This document shows, piece after piece, positions 17,466 through 26,743 of a DNA stretch of 64,000 bases (the stretch's first letter is position 1; the number at the start of each line of letters is the position of its first letter). The DNA is from an uncultured Roseovarius sp. Lineage in GTDB: Bacteria > Pseudomonadota > Alphaproteobacteria > Rhodobacterales > Rhodobacteraceae. The stretch spans positions 3,142,001-3,206,000 of the forward strand of contig OX638333.1 in assembly GCA_951812895.1 (NCBI GenBank), written 5' to 3'. The position numbers and the translations under genes are program-made. The notes beneath the pieces were generated by a model. It was not told the DNA's origin and did not search any database. It saw nothing but the letters and a program-made list of their open reading frames with translations.

Positions 17466-18758
17466 TCAAACTGCTTTGAGCTTGGGCTTTTTCTTGCGTG
17501 GAGCGGTGCGGTTCCGTTTCGCCGGGGCCTCGGAATTGGCATCGATGAAGTCAAGTACAAGAGGCCGGATGTTGTTGCGCCACGAACGGCCGGCAAAGAT
17601 ACCGTAGTGGCCGGCGTCGGGTTCTAGATAGCTGGCCTTTTTTGAGTCGGGCAGACCGGTGAGCAGATCGAGTGCGGCAACACACTGACCCGGGGCAGAG
17701 ATATCATCGCGCCCACCCTCCACGGTTTTGACGGCAACACGGGTGATGGCGCCAAAGTCGATCTTGTGACCGTCTACCACAAACTCGTTGCGGGCAATTT
17801 CCAACCCTTTGAAAATGCGCTCAACGGTGGAAAGGTAAAATTCTGCAGGCATGTCCATAACAGCGAGGTATTCGTCATAGAATTTGTTATGGGGGTCGCG
17901 GTCCGAGGCCTCTCCGCGGGCGGTGCGGGCGATCTGATCCATAAAGGCCTGCGCGTGGCGGTCGGAATTCATCGACATGAAAGAGGCCAGTTGTAGCAGG
18001 CCGGGATAGACCTTGCGGCCGACGCCGGGATATTTGAAGCCGACCTGTTGTATCATGGTCTCCTGAAGCTGGCCCATGGTGACGCGGCGGCCAAAATCGG
18101 TGACTTCGGTAGGCGCGGCATCGGGATCAACAGGACCGCCGATCAGGGTGAGCGAACGCGGCTGTGCGTCCGGATTCTGTTCTGCAAGGTAGGCTGTCGC
18201 GGCCAGTGTCAGTGGAACAGGCTGGCAAACGGCTATGACATGCAGGTCGGCGCCTAATTTCTGCATGAAGTCCGCAAGGTAAAGCGTGTAGTCCTCGATA
18301 TCGAACTTGCCTTTGGAGACCGGGATGTCACGGGCGTTGTGCCAGTCGGTGACATAAACGTCGCAGTCAGGCAGAAGCGACCGGACGGTTGAACGCAGAA
18401 GCGTCGCATAGTGACCGGACAATGGGGCAACCAGCAAAACGCGGCGGTCCATCTCATCGCGGCCGGTGACGTTGAAGTGGATCAGGTCGCCAAACGGACG
18501 CTCAACCACCGTTTCGACATTAATGAGGTGATCGCGGCCATCTTCGCCGGTGATCGAATCGATGCCCCAATCTGGTTTTGTCACCATGCGTTGAAAAGTG
18601 CGTTCCGTAACCTCACCCCAGGCGGCCATCCATTGGAAGGCAGGATTTGGAACCATGCTGAAAACCGGATAAGATGACATTGAAAGCGCGGTCGCGCCTA
18701 ACCACTGATTTGTGTTACGCAGGGATTCCATTAGGTCGTATGTCATCATATAACGCAT
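17466..18758 (-). CDS. phaZ: Intracellular polyhydroxyalkanoate depolymerase
   Basis: A 430-residue enzyme degrading stored polyhydroxybutyrate granules. It matches the intracellular PhaZ family: an N-terminal region with SYPVFSMVPNPAFQW, the catalytic block HVIAVCQPVPLTLAA with cysteine as the likely nucleophile, and the late YLEPDAGHYGIFAGRSWR segment with the catalytic histidine. The lysine/arginine-rich C-terminus (KRNRTAPRKKKPKLK) may help granule or DNA contact. I chose ATG 18758, preceded by GGAG, over an upstream in-frame start. It is divergent from phaC across a 102-base region with a PhaR-type site. Confidence 0.93.
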   Translation of the reverse strand: MRYMMTYDLMESLRNTNQWLGATALSMSSYPVFSMVPNPAFQWMAAWGEVTERTFQRMVTKPDWGIDSITGEDGRDHLINVETVVERPFGDLIHFNVTGRDEMDRRVLLVAPLSGHYATLLRSTVRSLLPDCDVYVTDWHNARDIPVSKGKFDIEDYTLYLADFMQKLGADLHVIAVCQPVPLTLAATAYLAEQNPDAQPRSLTLIGGPVDPDAAPTEVTDFGRRVTMGQLQETMIQQVGFKYPGVGRKVYPGLLQLASFMSMNSDRHAQAFMDQIARTARGEASDRDPHNKFYDEYLAVMDMPAEFYLSTVERIFKGLEIARNEFVVDGHKIDFGAITRVAVKTVEGGRDDISAPGQCVAALDLLTGLPDSKKASYLEPDAGHYGIFAGRSWRNNIRPLVLDFIDANSEAPAKRNRTAPRKKKPKLKAV

Positions 18759-18826
18759 TTTCGTCTCCTGCGCCGGGTCTCCCGGTTCCATTCGTCGCAC
18801 TGCGTATTTTGATCGGATACACTATG

Positions 18827-18837
18827 CTGCACAGCAG
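18827..18837. promoter_or_regulatory. PhaR-type operator between phaZ and phaC
   Basis: CTGCACAGCAG, an exact match to the CTGC-N3-GCAG pattern found twice before phaP. PhaR of Paracoccus denitrificans is known to bind TGC-rich sites of this kind. It lies 24 bases upstream of the phaC start in the divergent region, so it could affect both genes. Confidence 0.6.
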
Positions 18838-18860
18838 AAACTTACGGGGATTTCCTAACA

Positions 18861-20663
18861 ATGGCAACGCTTGAGAATGCTGCAAGTGAAAATCTCGGGA
18901 AATTGAACGAGAATCTGGAGAAGGTAGAGACCCTGTCTCAGCGCCTGATTCAGGCGTTGTCGGTGCGCAATCCGGCGGATCCTTCGCTGAGCGGGCCAAC
19001 GGATGATCTGTTTGCCAAGGCTGCTGCGGGATATTGGCAGGAGATGCTGGGAAACCCCGGTAAGATCTATGAACAGCAGTTGGAATACTGGGGCAAATCC
19101 GTGCGCCATTTCATGGAGGCGCAGCAGACGCTGTTGCAGGGGCAAAATGCAGAGCTGGCAACTGATGACGACGCGTTGAAAGGCGACAAGCGGTTTTCTA
19201 ACCCGTTGTGGGAAACCAATCCCTATTTTCATTACGTCAAGCAGCAATATGCGTTGAACAAGCAGGCGATTGAGCAGGCGGTCAGCGAGGTTGAACACCT
19301 TGATGACAAGGAAAAGCGGCGGCTGTCCTATTTTTCCCGGCAGATCATCGACATGATGAGCCCGACCAATTTTCTGGGCACCAATCCCGATGCTCTGGAA
19401 CGGGCGGTTGAGACCGAAGGCGAAAGCCTGGTGCGCGGGTTGGAAAATCTGGTTGCTGATCTGGAAGCCAATAACGGCGAAATGGTTGTGCGGTTGGCGG
19501 ATGAGAACGCCTTTGAACTGGGTGAAAACATCGCCACGACCCCGGGCGAGGTTGTTTATCGCAACCGGATGATGGAGCTGATCCAGTACACTCCGACGAC
19601 GGAACAGGTTTATCGCACGCCGCTGGTGATTTTCCCGCCGTGGATTAACAAGTTCTACGTTCTGGACCTCAAGCAACAGAACAGCCTGATCAAGTGGGTT
19701 GTGGATCAGGGGTACACTCTGTTTGTCGTTTCCTGGGTGAACCCGGATAAAACCCATGCTGACATCGGTGTCGAAGATTACATCGAAGAGGGCTATCTTA
19801 CCGCAGTGCGAGAGGTGCGCGCGATCACCGGTGCAAAACAGGTTAACGCGGTCGGCTATTGCATTGCGGGCACCACGTTACACCTGACGCTTGCGCTGAT
19901 GGCCAAGCGCGGGGACAAGTCGATCAAATCGGCCACGTTCTTTACCGCGTTAACGGATTTTGCAGAGCACGGGGAGTTCACCCCTTTTCTGGACGATGAT
20001 TTCGTCGATGGCATTGAGCATGAGATCGAAGCGCAGGGCATCCTGAGATCGTTTATCATGGGGCGAACGATGTCATTCCTGCGGTCGAACGACCTGATCT
20101 ATAACCCCGCTGTGCGCAGCTATATGATGGGCGAGACGCCCCCGGCTTTTGATTTGCTTTATTGGAACGGGGATGGTGCAAATCTTCCCGGGCGTATGAC
20201 TATTCAGTATTTGCGGCAGTTGTGTCAGGCGAATGAGTTTGTGGATAACGGGTTCGAGATACTGGGTGAGAGGTTGCATATCGGTGATGTAAATGTGCCG
20301 CTGATGTCGGTAACATGTGAAACGGATCACATCGCGCCTTGGAAAGATTGCTATCGCGGTTTTCAACAGACCGGTGCGAAGGAACGCAGTTTTATCGTAT
20401 CCGAATCCGGACATATTGCCGGCATCGTCAATCCGCCAAGCAAGAAGAAGTACGGACACTATACTTATGCCGATCTAAGTGGCTCAGCCGACGATTGGAT
20501 GAAGGGTGCAGAATTCAACGAAGGCTCATGGTGGCCTACGTGGGAAACTTGGCTGAGGAAACGGTCCGGAGCTAAGGTTTCAGCACGCGAACCAGGTGAT
20601 TCTGAGCATCCTCCATTGGCTCCGGCGCCGGGTACATACGTTCGCCGCAAGGCAACAGACTGA
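18861..20663 (+). CDS. phaC: Class I polyhydroxyalkanoate synthase
   Basis: A 600-residue polymerase joining (R)-3-hydroxyacyl-CoA units into polyester on the granule surface. The lipase-like box is GYCIAG with catalytic C334; D489 (TCETDHIAPW) and H518 (SESGHIAGI) complete the triad. The N-terminal 100 residues are a helical domain as in class I enzymes, and the length is normal. The C-terminal tail (APAPGTYVRRKATD) is typical. Followed by phaP and phaR on the same strand; each has its own operator, so they need not be one transcript. Confidence 0.96.
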   Translation: MATLENAASENLGKLNENLEKVETLSQRLIQALSVRNPADPSLSGPTDDLFAKAAAGYWQEMLGNPGKIYEQQLEYWGKSVRHFMEAQQTLLQGQNAELATDDDALKGDKRFSNPLWETNPYFHYVKQQYALNKQAIEQAVSEVEHLDDKEKRRLSYFSRQIIDMMSPTNFLGTNPDALERAVETEGESLVRGLENLVADLEANNGEMVVRLADENAFELGENIATTPGEVVYRNRMMELIQYTPTTEQVYRTPLVIFPPWINKFYVLDLKQQNSLIKWVVDQGYTLFVVSWVNPDKTHADIGVEDYIEEGYLTAVREVRAITGAKQVNAVGYCIAGTTLHLTLALMAKRGDKSIKSATFFTALTDFAEHGEFTPFLDDDFVDGIEHEIEAQGILRSFIMGRTMSFLRSNDLIYNPAVRSYMMGETPPAFDLLYWNGDGANLPGRMTIQYLRQLCQANEFVDNGFEILGERLHIGDVNVPLMSVTCETDHIAPWKDCYRGFQQTGAKERSFIVSESGHIAGIVNPPSKKKYGHYTYADLSGSADDWMKGAEFNEGSWWPTWETWLRKRSGAKVSAREPGDSEHPPLAPAPGTYVRRKATD

Positions 20664-20697
20664 AATTAAACAAAAATCCTGAATTGTGAAATTTTTG

Positions 20698-20746
20698 CTG
20701 CAGTGCAGAAAAAATGGTTGAAATGCTGCAATGCAGCATGTATATA
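20698..20746 (+). promoter_or_regulatory. phaP promoter with two PhaR-type operators
   Basis: Two CTGC-N3-GCAG sites, 20698-20708 and 20726-20736, the second within the perfect palindrome ATGCTGCAATGCAGCAT. A good promoter overlaps them: TTGAAA (20718-20723), a 17-base spacer and TATATA (20741-20746). The second operator lies inside the spacer, so a bound repressor would block polymerase directly. This fits the known model in which PhaR represses phasin until it is titrated by polymer granules. Confidence 0.72.
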
Positions 20747-20803
20747 GTTTGCAGACGCAGAAAGGCGGGGGTTCCGCCAACGCGAAATGCAAGGATTTTT
20801 AAG

Positions 20804-21250
20804 ATGGCAAAAGCTCAAGATCTGAACGCAGTGATGAAAGACATCATGGGCGCATTCCCTGTCGACACGAAAGCCGTGGAAGACGCATTCAAAAACCAGG
20901 CAGCTCTGAACGAGAAGCTGTCGGGCGTTGCTCTGGAAGCTGCTGAAAAATCAGCAGAAATCTCCGGTACATGGGCAAAAACAACCCTGTCGAAACTGAC
21001 TGAAGTCACCAAAGCCAAAGCAGAGCCTGCTGACTACGCTAAAGCGATCACCGATTTCGCATCGGCCAACGCAGAAGCCGCCGCAGAAAACATGGCTGCT
21101 TTCGCAGAAATCGCGAAAAAAGTTCAGTCCGACACAGTTGAGCTGCTGATGGCAGCAGGCAAAGACCTGCAGGAAGACACTGCAAAGGCCGTTAAAAAAG
21201 CAACCAGCGACGTGACTGCAGCCGCCAAGAAAGCCGCAGCTGCAAAATAA
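20804..21250 (+). CDS. phaP: Phasin, granule-associated protein
   Basis: A 148-residue alanine/lysine-rich helical protein coating PHA granules. The central part matches the phasin_2 family (AALNEKLSGVALEAAEKSAEISGTW, then an A/E/K-rich helix), and the C-terminus is a histone-like run of alanines and lysines (ATSDVTAAAKKAAAAK). The start ATG 20804 follows AAGGATT. The strict alanine/lysine codon bias suggests high expression. It is followed by a strong terminator. Confidence 0.92.
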   Translation: MAKAQDLNAVMKDIMGAFPVDTKAVEDAFKNQAALNEKLSGVALEAAEKSAEISGTWAKTTLSKLTEVTKAKAEPADYAKAITDFASANAEAAAENMAAFAEIAKKVQSDTVELLMAAGKDLQEDTAKAVKKATSDVTAAAKKAAAAK

Positions 21251-21294
21251 GCCGGTCTTTCGTACCCGACTCCTCCCTGAAGGGTATGATCCGC

Positions 21295-21330
21295 AAGAGC
21301 GAGCTGAAAGGCTCGCTCTTTCTTTTTGTT
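21295..21330 (+). terminator. Intrinsic terminator after phaP
   Basis: A perfect ten-base-pair stem, AAGAGCGAGC (21295-21304) and GCTCGCTCTT (21311-21320), with a six-base loop and the tail TCTTTTTGTT. It separates phaP from phaR. Confidence 0.88.
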
Positions 21331-21350
21331 CTGCACTGGCATAGTGTTTG

Positions 21351-21361
21351 CTGCAGTGCTG
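21351..21361. promoter_or_regulatory. PhaR-type operator before phaR
   Basis: CTGCAGTGCTG differs by one base from the CTGC-N3-GCAG pattern of the phaP and phaC sites. It lies 135 bases upstream of the phaR start, consistent with PhaR regulating its own gene. I could not place -35 and -10 boxes with confidence. Confidence 0.5.
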
Positions 21362-21495
21362 CATAAAGCATTTCGAGTTGGTCTTGTGACAAGGGATATT
21401 CGAAATGCGGCGTAACATAGAAATGTTGCATGCGTTTCGGTCGAATATAGTGATTCAACACTAAGTCGGAACGCTTTAAATGGGGAGGACGGCCC

Positions 21496-22038
21496 GTGGC
21501 CGAGACGGATAAACCGCTGCTGATCAAACGATATGCAAGCCGGCGACTGTATAATACGGAAACGTCGGATTATGTGACCCTTGACGATATTGCTGAATTT
21601 ATCCGGGATGGCCGGGAAGTTCAGATTATTGACCTGAAATCGGGTGATGACCTGACCCGACAATATTTGTTGCAGATCATTGCAGAGCATGAAAGCCGCG
21701 GCGAAAATGTATTGCCGATCAATGTTCTGACTGATCTGGTGCGTAGCTATGCCACCCATGCCACCAGCGTAGTGCCAGACTTTTTAGCGGCAAGTTTCGA
21801 CATGCTGCAAAAAGGCCAAAGCCAGATGATGGAAAATATGGCCAAGGCCAGTCCCTTGGCCAATATGCCTGGCATGGATGCGATGCGTGCGCAGCAAGAG
21901 GCCTTTTTAAAGGCAATGACCGGTGGGCCAGCGGCGGCGAAACCGGAAGCCGCGAAAGAAGACGATGGTGAGAACCTGGATGACATTCGCAAGCAGCTTT
22001 CCGAATTGCAGGACAAACTTTCCAAGCTTGGAAAATAG
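21496..22038 (+). CDS. phaR: Polyhydroxyalkanoate synthesis repressor PhaR
   Basis: A 180-residue DNA- and polymer-binding repressor. The N-terminal domain (IKRYASRRLYNTETSDYVTLDDIAEFIRDG) is the characteristic PHB/PHA accumulation regulator DNA-binding domain, followed by the accumulation-regulator domain (about 70-125) and an acidic, helical tail (DDIRKQLSELQDKLSKL). The start is a GTG at 21496 preceded by GGGGAGGAC. CTGC-N3-GCAG sites before phaC, phaP and phaR itself form the likely regulon. Confidence 0.95.
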   Translation: MAETDKPLLIKRYASRRLYNTETSDYVTLDDIAEFIRDGREVQIIDLKSGDDLTRQYLLQIIAEHESRGENVLPINVLTDLVRSYATHATSVVPDFLAASFDMLQKGQSQMMENMAKASPLANMPGMDAMRAQQEAFLKAMTGGPAAAKPEAAKEDDGENLDDIRKQLSELQDKLSKLGK

Positions 22039-22043
22039 GTTGA

Positions 22044-23009
22044 ATGGTTGACAGCCCAGGGCGGATAACCCTTTGGGGAATAGAGGTGTTCATGGCGACA
22101 GCCGATGAACGCTCGATTTCGGCCGCGGCCAAGCGACTAGGGGCGAGTCCGTCAGCGGTGAGCCAGCAGCTCACCAACCTGGAAGGTGCCGTTGGGGCCA
22201 CTTTGCTGCAGCGCAATGCACGCCCCGTTCGGCTGACACCGGCAGGCGAGATTCTCAAACGACGGGCGCAGGTGATCCTGAACGAAGCGGCGCAGGCGCG
22301 CGCGGAGCTGGCAATGTCAGATCTGTCTGTGCTGACCCGGTTCAGGTTGGGCATGGTTGAAGACTTTGAAGCGGACGTGACACCGCAATTGCTGACCCAT
22401 ATGGCCGGTGAGTTGAAAGGTTGCCAGTTTTTGCTGGAAACAGGGGCAAGCCATTACCTGTATGATCTGCTGGATTCACGATCTCTGGACGTGATTGTCG
22501 CGGCAGAGCTGGGTGTTGGCGATGATTGGGTCGAAGTGCACCCGCTGCTGCGCGAGGGTTTTGTGGTCGCTGCCCCGCGCGGGGTGATCGACCGCGGGCG
22601 TGATGTCCTGCGACAGCTCAAGCGGATGCCTTTGGTGCAGTACACACAGCGGCATTATATTGGCCGGCTGCTGAACGCACATCTGGCGCGGCAGAATCTA
22701 ACGCTTCCCCACCGGTTTGAGCTGGACAGTTATCACGCCATTCTCGCGCTGGTCGGGCAGGGGGCGGGCTGGACCATTATGACTCCGCTTGGGCTGATGC
22801 GGGCGCAGAGGTTTGCGGATCAGATTGATGTTTTTGAACTGCCGTTTGAACCGTTGTCGCGGACGATCAGCCTGACGGCACGCAAAGAGATTTTGCAGGA
22901 CATGCCCGCACGGGTGGCGGCTACACTGCGACCCATTTTGCAGGAGCGGATCGTCGCCCCGGCAATCAAAGAATACCCATTCCTGCGGGATGTTCTGACC
23001 GTTCTGTGA
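22044..23009 (+). CDS. LysR-family transcription regulator
   Basis: A 321-residue LysR protein. Residues about 8-66 form the winged HTH (SISAAAKRLGASPSAVSQQLTNLEGAVGATLLQR) and the rest a periplasmic-binding-like effector domain. It starts five bases after the phaR stop, so it is likely co-transcribed with phaR, yet nothing ties it to PHA metabolism. It converges on the branched-chain-type aminotransferase gene with a gap of four bases. The effector is unknown. Confidence 0.88.
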   Translation: MVDSPGRITLWGIEVFMATADERSISAAAKRLGASPSAVSQQLTNLEGAVGATLLQRNARPVRLTPAGEILKRRAQVILNEAAQARAELAMSDLSVLTRFRLGMVEDFEADVTPQLLTHMAGELKGCQFLLETGASHYLYDLLDSRSLDVIVAAELGVGDDWVEVHPLLREGFVVAAPRGVIDRGRDVLRQLKRMPLVQYTQRHYIGRLLNAHLARQNLTLPHRFELDSYHAILALVGQGAGWTIMTPLGLMRAQRFADQIDVFELPFEPLSRTISLTARKEILQDMPARVAATLRPILQERIVAPAIKEYPFLRDVLTVL

Positions 23010-23013
23010 GGAT

Positions 23014-23913
23014 TCAGCCCGTGACAGGGGTGCGGTAGGCAGGATCGTTCATCAGTTCAAAATAACGCGCCCGCAGGTGTGCCGCCTTGGGCCCCGCATG
23101 CCCGTTGGAAAAGAGCCGGTCTTTGATCCGGGCCACGGGTACAATGCCGCCACCTGAGGTGGTCAGTAAAACCTCATCCGCCTGCATCAGCTCTGTGACG
23201 GGGAGGGTACGTTCGACAGTTTCAAACCCTTCTGCCCGGGCAAGCTCTAAAGCGGTGCGGCGTGTGATGCCGTGAAGAACGTTGTGATCCGGCGTTACGA
23301 CAGTTTGGCCAAAAATTGCGAAAAGGTTGAAACCGGGACCCTCGGTAATGTTGCCTGCGTGATCGGGGAGGATTACAGTCTCATACCCTTGGTCTTTGGC
23401 TTCGAACAATCCGGCGGTAAAATCACCCCAGTGATAATTCTTGGCCTGCGAGTTTACACTGTTGGAAGGAATGCGGTGGGTGGATTCAGAAAGCCAGACA
23501 GTGACTCCCTTGTCAGCGATTTCCGGCTTTACAACATGAATATAGGGCACGCACCATGCGTAGAAATGATTTGTACATTCCCTGGGATCACGATTGCCGG
23601 GAATGAGGGGTGTGCCGCGGGCGGCGACCATGGCCACATAGGCCGATGTCAGGCCAGATTTTGCAACCATGGCCTGAAGCGCATCCGTAATGTCCTCCCG
23701 GGACATCCCGACATTCATACGGCAGGTGCGCATAGATGCTTCAAACCGGTCAAGGTAATCAGGCAGTCGGAAAAAAGCGTTGTTCCAGACGGGGACCACG
23801 TCATAGGTGACATCCGAATGGGTCATTGCCCAATCCGTGACGCCGATTGTGGCGTCGGCAATCGGAACGACATTGCCGCGGATCCATGCGGCCCCTTTGG
23901 AAAAATCTGACAT
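23014..23913 (-). CDS. Class IV aminotransferase, branched-chain/D-amino-acid type
   Basis: A 299-residue fold-type IV PLP enzyme. The PLP lysine is in NSQAKNYHWGDFTAG, and GNITEGPGFNLFAIF with the later LTTSGGGIVPVARI binds the cofactor phosphate. These motifs are shared by branched-chain aminotransferase, D-amino acid aminotransferase and (R)-amine transaminases, so the substrate is open. ATG 23913 follows GAGGTG. The DegT-type aminotransferase gene lies 74 bases upstream on the same strand, suggesting a shared pathway. Confidence 0.85.
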   Translation of the reverse strand: MSDFSKGAAWIRGNVVPIADATIGVTDWAMTHSDVTYDVVPVWNNAFFRLPDYLDRFEASMRTCRMNVGMSREDITDALQAMVAKSGLTSAYVAMVAARGTPLIPGNRDPRECTNHFYAWCVPYIHVVKPEIADKGVTVWLSESTHRIPSNSVNSQAKNYHWGDFTAGLFEAKDQGYETVILPDHAGNITEGPGFNLFAIFGQTVVTPDHNVLHGITRRTALELARAEGFETVERTLPVTELMQADEVLLTTSGGGIVPVARIKDRLFSNGHAGPKAAHLRARYFELMNDPAYRTPVTG

Positions 23914-23987
23914 TCGGCACCTCGTAGTGTTCAAGGTTCAGTATTGCGCTAAATGCCGGGCAAGATGAAGAGCTGGATTTGAGTTGA

Positions 23988-25199
23988 TCAGGTGCCGTAA
24001 GCACGGGCGGGTTGCATTACATCCTCGGCCGCCGCGATCAGAGCGTCCGCTATAATATCAAGCTCTTGCCGGGTCAGACGGGCAGGCAGGCGCGTGTCGC
24101 AGGCGCGCTTCAGCATGGCGCGGGTCGCGGGGAGGTCGGGTGTGCCACCCGGCAGGAACTTCCAGTTCCAAAAGGCGCGGGCATTGTCAGCAGATAGACC
24201 AAACACCTGCACTTTGACGCCTCTTTCCGATGCTGCCGCAGCGAAAGCGCGGGTTTCTTCGTCTGACACACCGACAAGATTGAACTGGATGGAATCCGGC
24301 GCACGCTCTTCCCGGGACAGTTTTTCGGGGACTTGCAGCCAGGCGGAGCTGTTCAGACGTGTGGCGACATAATCGTGGTTCGACCGTCCATCACGGACGC
24401 GTCGGGCAAGTTCACCCAATTGCGGGCGGATGATTGCAGCGGACAGGTTTCCCATGCGCAGATTGTAAAGCGGAAGCTGGTTTTGCCAGCGGGCGAAACT
24501 GGCCTCCAGGGCAGAGTCGCGGCCGGTCATGTGTTTGGCCCAGTTATGTTCATACGCACCAGACATGATCACGGCCTGCGCCACGAGATCAGCATCGTCG
24601 GTGATCAGAATGCCGCCTTCTCCGGCGTTGACCATTTTGTACGACTGAAAAGAGAAGCAACCAATGCGCCCGATGGTTCCGATCTTTTTTCCGGACCAGG
24701 TTGTGCCCAGCGAATGTGCAGCATCTTCGATCACGGGGATGTCGCGGGTATTGCAGAGCGACATGATGGCGTCCATGTCTGATGTGTGTCCGCGCATGTG
24801 ACTGATGATAACGGCGGAGATGTTGTCATCCAGTCGCGCCTCAAAGTCTTTGATATCAATGCGATAGTTCTCTCCTACTTCGCACAGGACAGGCACGCAA
24901 TCTGCGTGTACGACCGAAGAAGGTACAGCGGCAAAGGTGAAAGACGGGATCAGGACCCGCGCATCACGCGGCAGGTCTAGTGCCTTGAGAGACAGGAAAA
25001 GAGCAGCCGAGCAACTGCTGACCGCGAGGGCATATCGGCTGCCCATCAGGGCCGCGAATTCCTGTTCAAGCAATGTAACTGGCGCATTTTCGGGGGCTGT
25101 GTAGCGAAAGAGATCGCCGGAATTCAGCATCCGGTCAATTTCAATGCGGGCCTGTTCGGGGATTGGCTCGGCGTCATAGACATTGGGTGAATTGTGCAT
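23988..25199 (-). CDS. DegT/DnrJ/EryC1-family aminotransferase
   Basis: A 403-residue PLP enzyme of the sugar/aminocyclitol aminotransferase family. The PLP lysine is in FSFQSYKMVNAGEGG, and DIPVIEDAAHSLGT carries the conserved aspartate. Such enzymes usually aminate nucleotide-linked ketosugars, but no sugar nucleotide genes are nearby; some members act on small keto acids instead. CAGGAAACC precedes the ATG. The 25200-25429 region upstream has no gene and probably holds the promoter. Confidence 0.88.
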   Translation of the reverse strand: MHNSPNVYDAEPIPEQARIEIDRMLNSGDLFRYTAPENAPVTLLEQEFAALMGSRYALAVSSCSAALFLSLKALDLPRDARVLIPSFTFAAVPSSVVHADCVPVLCEVGENYRIDIKDFEARLDDNISAVIISHMRGHTSDMDAIMSLCNTRDIPVIEDAAHSLGTTWSGKKIGTIGRIGCFSFQSYKMVNAGEGGILITDDADLVAQAVIMSGAYEHNWAKHMTGRDSALEASFARWQNQLPLYNLRMGNLSAAIIRPQLGELARRVRDGRSNHDYVATRLNSSAWLQVPEKLSREERAPDSIQFNLVGVSDEETRAFAAAASERGVKVQVFGLSADNARAFWNWKFLPGGTPDLPATRAMLKRACDTRLPARLTRQELDIIADALIAAAEDVMQPARAYGT

Positions 25200-25429
25200 T
25201 ATTCGGGTTTCCTGAAAGTAGATTTCGGGTTTTCGGAATTCATACAGGAAGTTGATGCACCGGCAAAGCAGAATTTTTCCACGAGCGGGGGAGCGCCAAT
25301 GTGGGGTTTGGCTCTGATTGTCGAGGGAATGCGTTGCGGGTCTGCCCCTATTTATTCAGTGCACAGGGCTTGGACCGAAGGGCTGCAAAAGCCCATCGAA
25401 GCGCGGCATCAGATTCTCTGGCCGATGTC

Positions 25430-26734
25430 CTAAAATCCCAACCGGTCTCGCATCGCGTACCAGGTCATCGCCAGCACCAGAAGGGGTGAGCGCATTGCAG
25501 ATCCGCCCGGAAAGACCGAGGTGGGGATGCGCGCCATAGTGTCAAAACCATCTGCGTCACCGGTGATCGCGTCTGCCATAAGCTTGCCCGAAAAAGTCGC
25601 GGTACCCACGCCGTGCCCGGAATAGCCGGAGGCGCTAAGCATGTTGGGGGCGATCCGGACGAGGTAGGGCAGGCGCTTCATGGTGATGGCAAGGGTGCCG
25701 CCCCAGGCATAGTCGATGCGAATGTCCCTCAGATGCGGGAAAATCTGGGTCATCGGTTTACGGACCAGCGCCGAAATATCGGTGGGAAAACGGTAGCCAT
25801 AGGTTTCGCCGCCACCAAACAACAGGCGGTTGTCGTGGCTAAGCCTGAAGTAGTTCACGACAAACTTGGTGTCGGCCACGGCGTAATCACGAGCCAGAAC
25901 GCGGGCGGTTTCATCGCCAAGCGGCTCTGTCGCGGCGACGAAATTGTTGATCGGCATCACCCTTGCGGCGACTTTGCGGTTCAGGCCGCCGAGATACCCG
26001 TTGCAGGCCAGAACCACGTGATCAGCTTTTACGCTGCCCTGCCCAGTCTGGACCAAAGCGGGAGTGCCTTGCGTGATGTTGTGTACCTCGGCCCCTTCGT
26101 GAATGTGAACGCCCGCATCTTTTGCTGCACGCGCGAGGCCAAGAGCGTAATTAAGCGGATGCAGGTGTCCGGCGGTCATATCCAATGACCCACCAACATA
26201 GGCTGGTGAGGGGCAAATCGCTTGCGCCGCGTCGAAATCCAATTTTTGCAAATGGGGGTAATCGTAACGTTCTGACAGATAGTCGGCATAGCCATGCTCT
26301 TCTGCCGTATCCGATTTGTTAAAGCACATATGGGCCAGACCAAGCTTTAGATGGCAGTCAATTTTGTGCTTTTCGATCAGTGATTTGGTCAAGTCTTTCG
26401 CGGCTTCTGCCTGCTCCCAAAGCTTGGCCGCATCGGCAGCGCCAACCATTTTTTCAAGGCTGTGTTGATCGGCCCGCTGGCCACTGCCCAGCTGTCCCCC
26501 ATTACGCCCCGACGCGCCGAACCCAACACGATGCGCCTCGAGCAGCACCACATCCATACCGCGCTCTGCCAGATGGAGCGCGGTGGACAGTCCGGTATAG
26601 CCGCCGCCAATAACGCAGACATCTGCACGAACCTCTCCTTTGAGCGGATCAAAGGATGAAAGTGGCGTGGCTGTCGCGGCGTACCAGCTGGGCGGATACT
26701 GCCCTTTTTTGTCGTTTGAATACAGCAGGTTCAC
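25430..26734 (-). CDS. FAD-dependent amine oxidoreductase, PuuB/OrdL-like
   Basis: A 434-residue FAD oxidoreductase of the DAO family. The Rossmann FAD site is CVIGGGYTGLSTALHLAERG (about 40-60), followed by RVGFGASGRNGGQLG and a C-terminal YSGHGVGTATFSGKL flavin loop. It matches the gamma-glutamylputrescine oxidase branch, which oxidises glutamylated polyamines to aldehydes. It is the last gene of the glutamylation operon, nine bases after the glutamine-synthetase-like gene. The exact substrate (putrescine or another primary amine) is inferred from context. Confidence 0.87.
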   Translation of the reverse strand: MNLLYSNDKKGQYPPSWYAATATPLSSFDPLKGEVRADVCVIGGGYTGLSTALHLAERGMDVVLLEAHRVGFGASGRNGGQLGSGQRADQHSLEKMVGAADAAKLWEQAEAAKDLTKSLIEKHKIDCHLKLGLAHMCFNKSDTAEEHGYADYLSERYDYPHLQKLDFDAAQAICPSPAYVGGSLDMTAGHLHPLNYALGLARAAKDAGVHIHEGAEVHNITQGTPALVQTGQGSVKADHVVLACNGYLGGLNRKVAARVMPINNFVAATEPLGDETARVLARDYAVADTKFVVNYFRLSHDNRLLFGGGETYGYRFPTDISALVRKPMTQIFPHLRDIRIDYAWGGTLAITMKRLPYLVRIAPNMLSASGYSGHGVGTATFSGKLMADAITGDADGFDTMARIPTSVFPGGSAMRSPLLVLAMTWYAMRDRLGF

Positions 26735-26743
26735 GGGTTTGAC

